From Nonomuraea montanisoli (GTDB lineage: Bacteria > Actinomycetota > Actinomycetes > Streptosporangiales > Streptosporangiaceae), in NCBI RefSeq assembly GCF_013363975.1, contig NZ_JABWGN010000011.1, positions 61,588 through 125,587 on the forward strand: a DNA stretch of 64,000 nt, written 5' to 3'. The notes beneath the pieces are model-generated. The model searched no databases and was not told the origin of the DNA. It saw only the letters and a list, made by a program, of their open reading frames with translations. Below, piece after piece: positions 17,701-24,797 of this stretch. Position 1 is the first letter of the stretch. The number at the start of each line of letters is the position of its first letter. A program made the translations under genes and the position numbers.

Positions 17701-18208
17701 CCCCGGTCGGCAGCACCCCCGGATCCACCACCTCGGGCGGCGCCACCCCCGCCGGCACGACGCCGGGCGGCAGGTCGTCCCTCCGCTCCGCCGCATGGGC
17801 CGGGCGGCTCTCGTCCTGGCGCGGTGGGCGGGGCGGCTGGGGACGGGGCGGGCCGCTGGCGACGAGCTTGTCGGGCCGGTTCACCAGCCGCCGGGGCCTG
17901 CGGCGCGGCTCGGCCTCCGGTTCGGCGGTCGGCGAGCTGTACGGCCGGCGTCCCCGGGGCGGCTCCTGCGGCTCCTCGTCCTCGGGCACGGGCGACGAGA
18001 ACGGCGGCATGCCCCAGGGCGACGCCAGCGGTAATCCCCTGGCCCGGTCGTCCGTGGGGCCGGGCGGGGAATGCCTGATGCGCGGCTCGTCACGGGCTGA
18101 CGGGTCCGGGGTGGACGAGGGCGTCACGGACGGGTCGGGGGCAGGGGCCGGGTGAGGGTCGTCGTCACCCGGCGGTCGCCGTGGCGGGTCGCTGGGGCCG
18201 GAGGCCAC
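14705..18208 (-). CDS. membrane-anchored extracellular beta-propeller (sialidase/BNR-like repeats) with disordered cytoplasmic region
   Basis: 1167 residues from GTG 18208 (GGAGG 8 bases upstream). Residues 1-420 are Pro/Glu/Asp/His-rich and predicted disordered, containing three copies of VASGP (at the start, about 116 and 386, the latter two within P-D-x-LVASGPP). One transmembrane helix follows (about 421-443, VAPVAVVLTLALIIAATVIV). The outer part has at least eleven blocks ending in a BNR-like S-x-D-G-x-x-W (SSDSGKTWRLG, SADGRAWRR, SSDGRTWTK, SEDGLNWKA, SQDGTSWTR), expected to build two propellers. No catalytic residues of sialidases were recognised. It probably binds a wall or surface ligand; function unknown. 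Confidence 0.82.
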   Translation of the reverse strand: MASGPSDPPRRPPGDDDPHPAPAPDPSVTPSSTPDPSARDEPRIRHSPPGPTDDRARGLPLASPWGMPPFSSPVPEDEEPQEPPRGRRPYSSPTAEPEAEPRRRPRRLVNRPDKLVASGPPRPQPPRPPRQDESRPAHAAERRDDLPPGVVPAGVAPPEVVDPGVLPTGVVPRSWFEKDDSAPDPNPPRDPDAIISPEDVHRAPRIIDPPVTHGPGAAHGPDAARGPDEDESDGLPSRARPYVAAPFPLIDAPPHTQGSLHEDASAHEGTSAQGDASVHGNAAFRADALHRDATPHEQGADAPHHAPGHSAPGHGVPGHAALGGYPEDEPEEALEEERADAPREEHVDEHRDEHGDERGDESGREPEVRRVGRPPGGRPTRPDLLVASGPPRSGVPGGRHHRGPAPSAVRRAGPVRGRRGMVAPVAVVLTLALIIAATVIVWRWSTPAGPALRLAAGTGRSGDDLFTVPSAGDGSNQVLNDMASTGATVVAVGSDTTSPTPRPLFLVSSDSGKTWRLGRVSGGATTSTVRRVVGGDGRWLAIGGDPAGGGRGLWTSADGLAWTAVEESGLAAFRNGDVVADIAVTRSGFVAVGGTALADGGVGPVAWWSADGRAWRRTDLRELDAFDLRAVVARGDTVVAVARPTQGEGSRVVRSADGGRTWRATGFQLPEALPRAGSLAVLPKQFVLVPTRQRTIEGTVRVYCSPSGEQWAQCGSIGGLDGESPGVESVITHPGGVAVVAQAKLDSYAVLNSSDGRTWTKRADLSGLKGATLRGFSITRSGTLLAGGDRAAADVDNQLVLLSAPPRGAASRVRLADVEGLSRIARQTNGLAAHDGRYVAVGSASGDAGIWTSLNWKSWTSMSLGGPREQQLADVVHGRRGWLAAGSTQAGIGVTEPLLVSSDDGRSWRTIPATGDLARAQDHPRLAVTAVAAGPDGYVLAGEDTNASGATGPALWFTRDLRRFTRSRKLPQGGAGVRVHDLTATPDGYVAVGVAGGGDGERGVVWVSEDGLNWKARKRVLPDGASSAGLSHVAAYQDRLVAIGAARVQGARRVFAAVSRDDGATWSTAWLPVEKAADVDDLAATDQGLVAVGWHGTPGDADSAAWISQDGTSWTRSDLTKDRLGGPGMQWLAAVTVAGSEVVGLGRSTTYDADHLILWTSTLTSSR

Positions 18209-18220
18209 GCGGCGCACCTC

Positions 18221-18409
18221 CTAGTCGAGCTCGTCGAACGGGTCGAACCTAAGGAACAGGGCAGAAACCACACTTCCGGGATCCGGCCGGGCGATGAGGA
18301 CCGCTCCAGGGCTTGTGTCCACTTGCAGGTGCCTGTTTCGGGTCCATGCGCCCAGAGCATGGAAGGTTGGCACGCGTCGACAAGTACCCCGCCAGGCAGA
18401 GATGATCAC
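18221..18409 (-). CDS. possible short ORF upstream of the beta-propeller gene
   Basis: 62 codons ending 12 bases before the GTG of the 1167-residue gene; the next gene's GGAGG directly abuts its TAG. The last 33 residues (ending SALFLRFDPFDELD) have normal amino-acid balance, the first half does not, so the true start may be an internal GTG (about 18319), or the frame may be the remnant of a longer gene. No family recognised. The rest of 18209-18506 holds nothing I can support. Confidence 0.3.
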   Translation of the reverse strand: MIISAWRGTCRRVPTFHALGAWTRNRHLQVDTSPGAVLIARPDPGSVVSALFLRFDPFDELD

Positions 18410-18506
18410 CTCCGCTATCCTCGCCTCCCCACAGGATCCAGACCAGCACGCCGAAGCCAGAATGGCGAGACCTCTCTAGCGAGATTCCTCAGACCAGCCA
18501 CCGGAT

Positions 18507-19619
18507 TCATCCGGAAAAGACGTTGATTGACCGCTTTTTCGCGAGATAGAGAACCCCACCGGCGAACACCCCGAGCTGCACGACGGTCCCCGCGAGCGCC
18601 TGCCACGGCACCGCCCCCTGCCGCAGCGCCTGGTCCAGGTTCCCCGCCGCCGCGCTCAGCCCGAAGGCCATCATGTTGTTCACCACGTGCAGCGCGATCG
18701 GCGCCTCCAGCCCTCCCGTCCGTACGGCCAGCCACCCCATGACCGCCCCGAACGCGAACACGTCCACGATCCCCGCCCCCGTGTAGCCGTGCAGGGAGGC
18801 GAACAGCGCGGCCCCGAGCACGATCGCCCACACCGGGTTGCGCACGTGCGCGCCCACCGCCTGGAGCACCCAGCCGCGGAAGATGTACTCCTCGGCCGCC
18901 GCCTGGAAGGGCACCAGCAGCACGATCACCACCAGCGCCGGCAGGAACTCCGTCCAGCCCGCCCATCCGAACATGTCGGAGGTGTCCTCCCCGGTCAGCG
19001 CGAGCGCCGCCGCCTGGGCGGCCTGCCCCAGCACCAGGGCGAGCACGGCGAGCCCCGCGCACCACAGCAGCCACGGCCAGCGCAGCCGCCCGGCCACCGA
19101 CGAGAGCGTGCCGGGCCGGCGCCGCTGCACGAGCGCGGCCGTGCCGAACACCAGCGGCAGCACGGCCGCGATCGACAGCAGCAGCACCGCCATCCCGAAG
19201 ACCGGGTCGCCGAACGTCTCGTCCGGGGTGATCGGCATGGGCAGCCCGGCGAGCGCCGCGAGCACGGAGCCGGCGAGGACCACCACAACCCCAACGACCA
19301 CGAACCCGACGGCGACCGTCAGGGTCCCGACGATCTCCCGCCACGGGCGGGCGAGGGGCGTCCTGGCCAGGTGGTCGTAGCGGGCGCCCGACGGCGTGGG
19401 CGCGAACCAGGGCACCGGCTGCGGCAGCGCCGCCCCGGGATAGGGCGGCTGGCCGGGATACGGAGAGACACCAGGCTGGCCGGCGTACGGAGAGACGCCG
19501 GGCCCGCCGCCGTACGGGGCGTCTCCGGGCCGGCCACCGTACGGAGGAGCGGGTGCCGCGCCGTAGGAGGGGCCTTCCGGCCCGGGCGCCGGGGGCTGGG
19601 GTCCTGCGTTCTCCTGCAT
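18507..19619 (-). CDS. CPBP family intramembrane glutamic endopeptidase
   Basis: 370 residues. A Pro/Gly/Tyr-rich cytoplasmic N-terminus (about 1-85, repeated SPY/PPY-GGQPG segments) precedes about eight transmembrane helices. The CPBP (Abi/CAAX protease) motifs are present: AAEEYIFRG (motif 1, catalytic Glu pair), FASLHG (motif 2 His) and HVVNN (motif 4). Family members include CAAX-type proteases and bacteriocin self-immunity proteins; no bacteriocin gene is near. The Pro-Tyr repeats resemble N-terminal extensions seen in many actinobacterial membrane proteins. Confidence 0.9.
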   Translation of the reverse strand: MQENAGPQPPAPGPEGPSYGAAPAPPYGGRPGDAPYGGGPGVSPYAGQPGVSPYPGQPPYPGAALPQPVPWFAPTPSGARYDHLARTPLARPWREIVGTLTVAVGFVVVGVVVVLAGSVLAALAGLPMPITPDETFGDPVFGMAVLLLSIAAVLPLVFGTAALVQRRRPGTLSSVAGRLRWPWLLWCAGLAVLALVLGQAAQAAALALTGEDTSDMFGWAGWTEFLPALVVIVLLVPFQAAAEEYIFRGWVLQAVGAHVRNPVWAIVLGAALFASLHGYTGAGIVDVFAFGAVMGWLAVRTGGLEAPIALHVVNNMMAFGLSAAAGNLDQALRQGAVPWQALAGTVVQLGVFAGGVLYLAKKRSINVFSG

Positions 19620-19719
19620 CTTTACATTCTGTCCACCCGATGCGCATTAGTTCACAGACGGCGCCACGTTTTGGGCGGATGATCGGGCTGTCAGCATGTC
19701 GACCCTGGGAGCGGATCCA

Positions 19720-20481
19720 ATGTCAAGGCTGGGACCTGTCCTCACCCTGGCGGCCGGAGCAGTGCTCGCCGCGGGGCTCGGTGTCGCCAGCATCACCGCG
19801 ACACCCGTGGCGAACCGTACCCCCGCCGCGAGCGACACCGGCGCGTCCGGCGACGCGACCGCCAACGAGACCAACGACACCACCGATACCGGCGCCGAGA
19901 CCCCCGCGCCGGAGCAGAGCACCCAAAAGGGCACGAAGGAGAGCACCCCGGAGGCCACGCCGTCGCCGTCCCGCACGGCCAAGGGCCCGGTGAAGGCCGA
20001 CTACGCCGGCCGCGTCGACCGCAACGGCGGCCTCATCGCCATCTCCGTCCGCGGCGACAAGGCCATCGGCTACTTCTGCGACGGCCGTACCGAGGCGTGG
20101 TTCAAGGGCGACGCGGCCGAGGGGAAGATCGGCCTGGCGGGCTTCGGCGGCGCGGCGGCCGGGGCCGGCCTGGGCGGCGGCAAGGCCACGGGCTGGCTGA
20201 AGGTCGGCGGCAAGCGCTGGACGTTCACCGCGCCGACGGTCAAGAAGCCGTCGGGCCTGTACCGGGCGAGCGCCCAGGTGCGCGGGGCGAAGATCCGCGC
20301 GGGCTGGATCGTGCTGAAGCGCCCGCAGGGCGGCTTCACCCAGGTCGGCGCCGCGTTCGCGGGCGAGGAGCAGATCGACGTCCCCCAGCTCAACGGCGAC
20401 CGGCCGACCGACCCCGTGACCGCCGGTGACACCACGCTCTACCCGAAGGACGTCGACGGCTTCATCGAGGAGATGCGATGA
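19720..20481 (+). CDS. exported protein of unknown function, coupled to DUF6529
   Basis: 253 residues from ATG 19720 (GGGAGCGG upstream; a start at 19696 is less likely). Signal-like hydrophobic segment at residues 4-25, a Thr/Glu/Pro-rich linker to about 95, then a compact domain of about 145 residues with predicted strands (YAGRVDRNGGLIAISVRGDKAIGYFCDG ... WLKVGGKRWTFTAP). One cysteine. The stop overlaps the next ATG (ATGA), so the two proteins are translationally coupled and probably work together at the membrane. No family recognised. Confidence 0.75.
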   Translation: MSRLGPVLTLAAGAVLAAGLGVASITATPVANRTPAASDTGASGDATANETNDTTDTGAETPAPEQSTQKGTKESTPEATPSPSRTAKGPVKADYAGRVDRNGGLIAISVRGDKAIGYFCDGRTEAWFKGDAAEGKIGLAGFGGAAAGAGLGGGKATGWLKVGGKRWTFTAPTVKKPSGLYRASAQVRGAKIRAGWIVLKRPQGGFTQVGAAFAGEEQIDVPQLNGDRPTDPVTAGDTTLYPKDVDGFIEEMR

Positions 20482-21026
20482 CCACCACCGTGCGCCGCCG
20501 CCGGCCCACCGGCTCGGCCGTCCTGCTCACCCCGCTGCTCGTGGGCGCGCTCGTGGCGGTGGCGCTGGGCGTGTACGGCCGCCTCCACGCCCCCACGGGC
20601 TTCGCCGTCGGACCGGCGGGCTTCTCGGGGGCCCTGCCGATGAAGGCGTGGCTGACGATGGGCGCGTTCGCGCTGGCGATCGTCCAGGTCATCTCGGCCC
20701 TGTCGATGTGGGGCAGGCTGCCGATCCCCATCTCGCCGCTCGTGCACCGCTGGTCGGGCCGGCTCGCGTTCATCCTGACGATCCCGGTCGCGTTCCACTG
20801 CCTGTACGCGCTGGGGCTCCAGTACGACGTGCCGCGGGTGCTCGCCCACTCGCTGCTCGGCTGCTTCTTCTACGGGGTGTTCACCGCGAAGATGCTGGCC
20901 CTGCCCAAGCGGGGCACGCCGGGCTGGACGCTGCCGGTGCTGGGCGGGCTGGCGTTCACGGCGCTCGTGGGGCTCTGGCTGACCTCGGCGTTCTGGTTCT
21001 TCACCAGCGTCGGGGTGACGCTCTAA
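20478..21026 (+). CDS. DUF6529 integral membrane protein
   Basis: 182 residues with five predicted transmembrane helices. Conserved histidines lie in SPLVHRWSGRLAF, AFHCLYALGLQY and LAHSLLGCFFYG, the spacing expected for haem-binding four-helix cytochrome b561-like proteins. DUF6529 family by recognition. It overlaps the preceding gene by four bases and its TAA overlaps the stop of the convergent lyase gene (CTAA at 21023-21026). A redox role at the membrane is inferred. Confidence 0.82.
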   Translation: MTTTVRRRRPTGSAVLLTPLLVGALVAVALGVYGRLHAPTGFAVGPAGFSGALPMKAWLTMGAFALAIVQVISALSMWGRLPIPISPLVHRWSGRLAFILTIPVAFHCLYALGLQYDVPRVLAHSLLGCFFYGVFTAKMLALPKRGTPGWTLPVLGGLAFTALVGLWLTSAFWFFTSVGVTL

Positions 21027-21967
21027 CGGGCTTCGCCGGGCTGGAACGTCTTCGTACGGCTCAGCCCGGCGGCGCGCCCCTTGGCGGCGACGACCAGCGC
21101 CATCTTGCGCGACGCCTCGTCGATCATCTCGTCGCCCAGCATGACGGCGCCGCGCCGCTCGACCGTCGTGTGGTACTCGTACGCGTCGAGGATCAGCTCG
21201 GCGTGGTCGTAGTCCCCCTGGCTCGGCGAGAAGACCGCGTTGGCCGCGTCCACCTGTGACGGGTGCAGCACCCACTTGCCGTCGAAGCCGAGCGCGGCGG
21301 ACCGCCGGGCCACCCGCGTGAAGCCGTCGACGTCCTTGATCTGGAGGTACGGCCCGTCGATCACCTGGAGGTCGTGCGTCCGGGCGGCCATGAGCAGCCG
21401 CATGAGGATGTAGTGGTAGGCGTCGCCCTCGGTGTAGCCGGGCGGCTGCTCGCCCACGACCAGGGTGCGCATGTTGATGGAGGCCATGAAGTCGGCGGGG
21501 CCGAACACCAGCGTCTCCAGCCGCCGGGAGCAGCCCGCGATCGTGTCGACGTTGACCAGCCCGCGCGCGCTCTCGATCTGCGCCTCGATGCCGATGCGGC
21601 CCACCTCGAAGCCCATGGCCTTCTCGATCTGGGTGAGCAGCGTGTCGAGCCAGATCACCTCGGTGGAGTCCTGGACCTTGGGCAGCATGAGGCAGTCGAG
21701 CCGGTCGCCGGCGCCCTCGACGACCTCGATCACGTCCCGGTACGTCCACTGGGTCGACAGGTCGTTGACCCGGACGACGCGGCTCTTGCCGGTCCAGTCG
21801 CCCTCGCGCAGCGCGGTCACCACGTTGGCGCGGGCCTCGTCCTTGGCCAGCGGCGCGACGGAGTCCTCCAGGTCGAGGAAGACCGCGTCCACCGGCAGGG
21901 TCTGGGCCTTCTCCAGGAACCGGGGGTTGCTGCCGGGCACTGCCAGGACCGAACGACGTGAGCGCAT
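21023..21967 (-). CDS. CoA-ester lyase of the HpcH/HpaI (CitE-like) family
   Basis: 314 residues. MRSRRSVLAVPGSNPRFLEKA, FLDLEDSVAPLAKDEAR, LMLPKVQD, IGIEAQIESARGLVNVD and LVFGPADFMASI are the TIM-barrel motifs of malyl/citramalyl-CoA lyases with metal-binding Glu and Asp. ATG 21967 follows TAGCGT by 7 bases, so it is probably leaderless; upstream in-frame ATG 22048 is unlikely. The long insertion (YHYILMRLLMAARTHDLQVIDGPY) is shared with beta-methylmalyl-CoA lyase-like proteins. It cleaves or forms a short hydroxyacyl-CoA. It is divergent from the P450 gene. Confidence 0.92.
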   Translation of the reverse strand: MRSRRSVLAVPGSNPRFLEKAQTLPVDAVFLDLEDSVAPLAKDEARANVVTALREGDWTGKSRVVRVNDLSTQWTYRDVIEVVEGAGDRLDCLMLPKVQDSTEVIWLDTLLTQIEKAMGFEVGRIGIEAQIESARGLVNVDTIAGCSRRLETLVFGPADFMASINMRTLVVGEQPPGYTEGDAYHYILMRLLMAARTHDLQVIDGPYLQIKDVDGFTRVARRSAALGFDGKWVLHPSQVDAANAVFSPSQGDYDHAELILDAYEYHTTVERRGAVMLGDEMIDEASRKMALVVAAKGRAAGLSRTKTFQPGEAR

Positions 21968-22038
21968 GCCGCACACGCTAGTGGTTCCGCCTGGAGACGG
22001 TGACGGCCGGCGCGGTTCCCGGTCGGAATCGACATGTC

Positions 22039-22080
22039 TTGATCTCAAATGATGACATCATCTAGATTGTCATATCATCT
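22039..22080 (+). promoter_or_regulatory. P450 promoter with a 34-bp imperfect palindromic operator
   Basis: TTGATC (22039-22044), an 18-base spacer and TAGATT (22063-22068) form a good promoter. Bases 22047-22080 form a long imperfect inverted repeat centred exactly on TCTAGA (22061-22066), with the left arm also containing ATGATG-A-CATCAT. It is AT-rich in a GC-rich genome and overlaps the spacer, -10 and start point, the expected position for a repressor. GGAAGGGG (22081-22088) follows. Confidence 0.75.
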
Positions 22081-22095
22081 GGAAGGGGTGCGACG

Positions 22096-23397
22096 GTGAA
22101 CGTCCCGGAGATCGACCTCACCGATCCCGACGTGGTCGGCGACCCGTTCACGGCGTACGGCAAGGCGCGGGAGCGGTCACCGCTGGCCCGGGTGATCACC
22201 CCGGGTCTTCCGCCGCTGTGGACGCTGACCCGGCACGAGGGCGCCCGGGCGATGCTGGCGGACCCCCGGTTCGCGATCACCTCCGGCAGCTTCCTGCGGC
22301 CGGACGTGCCCGCGGACTGCCTGCCGTACATGCGGACGATGTCGGAGATGGACGGGCCCGAGCACCTGCGGCTGCGCCGGCTGGTCGCGCCCGCGTTCAC
22401 CGCGCGCCGGGCCGCGGCCCTCCGGCCCGCGATCGAGCGAGTCGTGGAACGCCTGCTCGACGCGCTGCCGAGCCACGCGACGAACGGCGCCACCGACAGC
22501 GGGACGGACCAGCCGGCGAACCGCGCCACCGGCAGCGGGACGGAGCTACCGGCGAACCGCGCCACCGGCAGCGGGACGGAGCTACCGGCGAACGGCGCCA
22601 CCGGCAGTGGGGTGGACCTGCTGCGGCACTTCGCCGCGCCGCTGCCGATGGAGGTCATCTGCGAGCTGGTGGGGGTGCCCGAGCCGGACCGGGCGCGCTG
22701 GCACGAGTACGGCGCGCTGGTCGCGGCGGGCGCGGGCCGGGGATTCGCCGCGGCCATCCCCGGGATCATGGCCGGCGCCAGGGAGGCGGTCGCCCGCCGC
22801 CGCGCCGAAGCGGGCCCCGACCTGCTGTCCGAGCTCATCCGCGCGCAGGCCGAGGACGGCGACCGGCTCACCGACACCGAGCTGGTCACGCTGGTCTGGC
22901 ACCTGGTCCTGGCCGGGCAGACGCCGGCGAACCTCATCGCGAACGCCGTGCACGCCCTGCTGTCCGAGCCGGATCAGCTCAAGGCGCTGCGCGAGGACCC
23001 CGCCCTCATGCCCCGCGCCGTCGAGGAGCTGATCCGCTGGTGCGGCCCGATCCTGCTGACGGTCCCCCGCCACGCGCGCGAGGACGTCGAACTGCACGGC
23101 GTCACGATCCGGGCGGGCGACGCCGTGACGGCCTCGGTCGCCGCCGCCAACCGGGACCCGCGCGCGTTCGCCGCCCCCGACCGGCTGGACGTCACGCTGT
23201 CCCGCGAGGCGACCCACCTGGGGTTCGCCCACGGGGCGCACTTCTGCCTCGGCGCCTCGCTCGCCAGGGTGGAGACCGAGGCGGCGCTGGCCGCGCTGCT
23301 GCGCCGCTTCCCGGGCCTCGCGCCCGCCCCGGAGAGGGCGCGGCGCGCCCCCGACCCGGGCACGTGGCGCCTGGTCTCACTCCCCGTGACTCTGTGA
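22096..23397 (+). CDS. cytochrome P450 with an internal 12-residue repeat insertion
   Basis: 433 residues from GTG 22096 (GGAAGGGG 7 bases upstream). Haem-thiolate loop FAHGAHFCLGASLAR, ExxR in EELIRW and I-helix LVLAGQTPANL (Thr retained) indicate a functional actinobacterial class I P450. Between helices C and D (residues about 132-172) lies an unusual insert of three 12-residue units (ATGSGTELPANR-like) plus a partial fourth, encoded by a 36-bp tandem repeat. No ferredoxin or reductase gene is adjacent. Its own operator-overlapped promoter suggests ligand-controlled expression. It overlaps the convergent hydrolase gene by 21 bases. Confidence 0.95.
   Translation: MNVPEIDLTDPDVVGDPFTAYGKARERSPLARVITPGLPPLWTLTRHEGARAMLADPRFAITSGSFLRPDVPADCLPYMRTMSEMDGPEHLRLRRLVAPAFTARRAAALRPAIERVVERLLDALPSHATNGATDSGTDQPANRATGSGTELPANRATGSGTELPANGATGSGVDLLRHFAAPLPMEVICELVGVPEPDRARWHEYGALVAAGAGRGFAAAIPGIMAGAREAVARRRAEAGPDLLSELIRAQAEDGDRLTDTELVTLVWHLVLAGQTPANLIANAVHALLSEPDQLKALREDPALMPRAVEELIRWCGPILLTVPRHAREDVELHGVTIRAGDAVTASVAAANRDPRAFAAPDRLDVTLSREATHLGFAHGAHFCLGASLARVETEAALAALLRRFPGLAPAPERARRAPDPGTWRLVSLPVTL
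22489..22611 (+). repeat. 36-bp in-frame minisatellite inside the P450 gene
   Basis: Units at 22489-22524, 22525-22560 and 22561-22596 plus 15 bases of a fourth. Units 2 and 3 are nearly identical; unit 1 differs at a few bases. Reading frame is preserved and it codes for a flexible Thr/Gly/Ser/Pro loop. Confidence 0.9.
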
Positions 23398-24267
23398 CAG
23401 CTCCAGCAGCCCCTCCAGCACGTCCGCCGAGCGGGTCCACAGCAGCGAGCCGCCCTCGTCGGGCAGCACGCGCAGCCGGGATCCGGGGATGCGGCGCGAC
23501 AGGACGGCCCCGTGGTCCGGGGAGTGGACGGTCCCGGGGTCGTGCCCGCCGCACCAGAGCTCGACCGGCACGGTGATGCTCTCCACCGCGAACGGCCACG
23601 GACGGTAGGCGAGCACCAGATCGCGCGCGTACCCGGCGGCGCCCTGCGCGAAGCCCTCCTCCAGCGCCCGCCGGTAGGCGGGGGCGAACGCCGGGTCGGT
23701 GTAGAGCGCGACGTCGGACGGATGGCTCAGCTCGGTCACGAGCCGCCACATCATCTCCGCGCCCGCGTCGCGCGTCATGGCCGCCTCCAGCCCGTCCGGG
23801 TCCTCCCCGGCCGCCCGTACGAGCCCCGCCACACCGGGATCCAGGAGCCCGGCCAGCTCGGGATGAGTGAGCTCGTCCAGCCCGGACACCACCGACGCCG
23901 CCGTCACGACCCCGGCGGCCGCGCACGCCAGCGCGAACGGCGCGCCGTGCGAGAAGCCCACCACCGCCGCGCCGCCCGTCAGGCCGAGCCCGCCGACGAG
24001 GTCGCGGACGTCGTCCGCCCAGGTCAGCAACGTACGCTCCGGGTCGGGATCGGAGGCGCCCAGTCCCGGCCGGTCCACCGAGACCAGCCGCACGCCGAGC
24101 CGTGCGAGGTCGTCCGCGCCGAAGCCGAGGCTCCTGCCGGTCGCCGCGCCGGGGAAGAACAGCACCGGCGTCCCGTCCGCCGGCCCCCACTCCGCCCAGC
24201 CGAGCCCCCGCCCGTCGCGCAGCGTCACCCGGCCCAGCCGCTCCGGCTCCCGCACCCCATATTTCAC
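23377..24267 (-). CDS. alpha/beta-hydrolase
   Basis: 296 residues from GTG 24267 (AGGAGGG 7 bases upstream). VLFFPGAATGRSLGF (oxyanion region), VSVDRPGLGASDP, nucleophile GFSHGAPFAL (Ser about 109), acid in ELWCGGHDPGTV, and a catalytic-His position in the C-terminal DHGAVLSRRIPG region. No signal peptide. The family of small-molecule ester or epoxide hydrolases cannot be refined. Its 3-prime end overlaps the P450 gene on the other strand. Confidence 0.88.
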   Translation of the reverse strand: MKYGVREPERLGRVTLRDGRGLGWAEWGPADGTPVLFFPGAATGRSLGFGADDLARLGVRLVSVDRPGLGASDPDPERTLLTWADDVRDLVGGLGLTGGAAVVGFSHGAPFALACAAAGVVTAASVVSGLDELTHPELAGLLDPGVAGLVRAAGEDPDGLEAAMTRDAGAEMMWRLVTELSHPSDVALYTDPAFAPAYRRALEEGFAQGAAGYARDLVLAYRPWPFAVESITVPVELWCGGHDPGTVHSPDHGAVLSRRIPGSRLRVLPDEGGSLLWTRSADVLEGLLELSQSHGE

Positions 24268-24361
24268 GACAAATCCCTCCTAGTACGTTCCCGACCGGCG
24301 ACTGTAGGCGGGCAGCCGCGTGGCCTGCCACCGGATTACCGGCCTGGACTACAGTCGGGAC

Positions 24362-24733
24362 GTGAGCGACACACGCGCGGCCATCGAGGAGGGCGCGAAG
24401 AAGTCCGGCGTCCTCTGGCTCGGCCTCGACCGCCCCCGCCTGGCCTGGCACGCCTGGCACGACGGCGCCGTCTACCTCGTGACCGGCGGCGGCGAGCAGG
24501 AGCTGCCGGGGCTCGCGGACCTCAAGCGGGTCCGCGTCACCCTGCGCAGCAAGGACAACGGCGCGCGGCTGGTGGACTTCGAGGCGGCCGTCGAGGTCGT
24601 GGACCAGGAAGCGGAGCGGGAGGCGGTCGCGGCGCTGGCCAAGGAGCGGCTCAACGCGCCCGACGGCGCCCATCTGACCGACCGCTGGGCCCGGGAGTCC
24701 ACGGTCGTCCGCCTCACTCCCCTCGACTCCTGA
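24362..24733 (+). CDS. small split-barrel-like (flavin/F420 type) protein
   Basis: 123 residues from GTG 24362, 6 bases after TACAGT (24350-24355), hence probably leaderless. The pattern SGVLWLGLDRPRLAWHAWHDGAVYLVTGGGEQELPGL followed by VRVTLRSKDNGARLVDFEAAVEVV resembles pyridoxamine-5-phosphate-oxidase-like split barrels of actinobacteria. The fold call is moderate. Role and cofactor are not determinable. The next gene is convergent. Confidence 0.65.
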   Translation: MSDTRAAIEEGAKKSGVLWLGLDRPRLAWHAWHDGAVYLVTGGGEQELPGLADLKRVRVTLRSKDNGARLVDFEAAVEVVDQEAEREAVAALAKERLNAPDGAHLTDRWARESTVVRLTPLDS

Positions 24734-24797
24734 CCCGGCCACCGGCCGCCCCGCTCCGGCCGCCGCGCTCCCCCTGCACGGTCAGGCGAAGGCGAAG

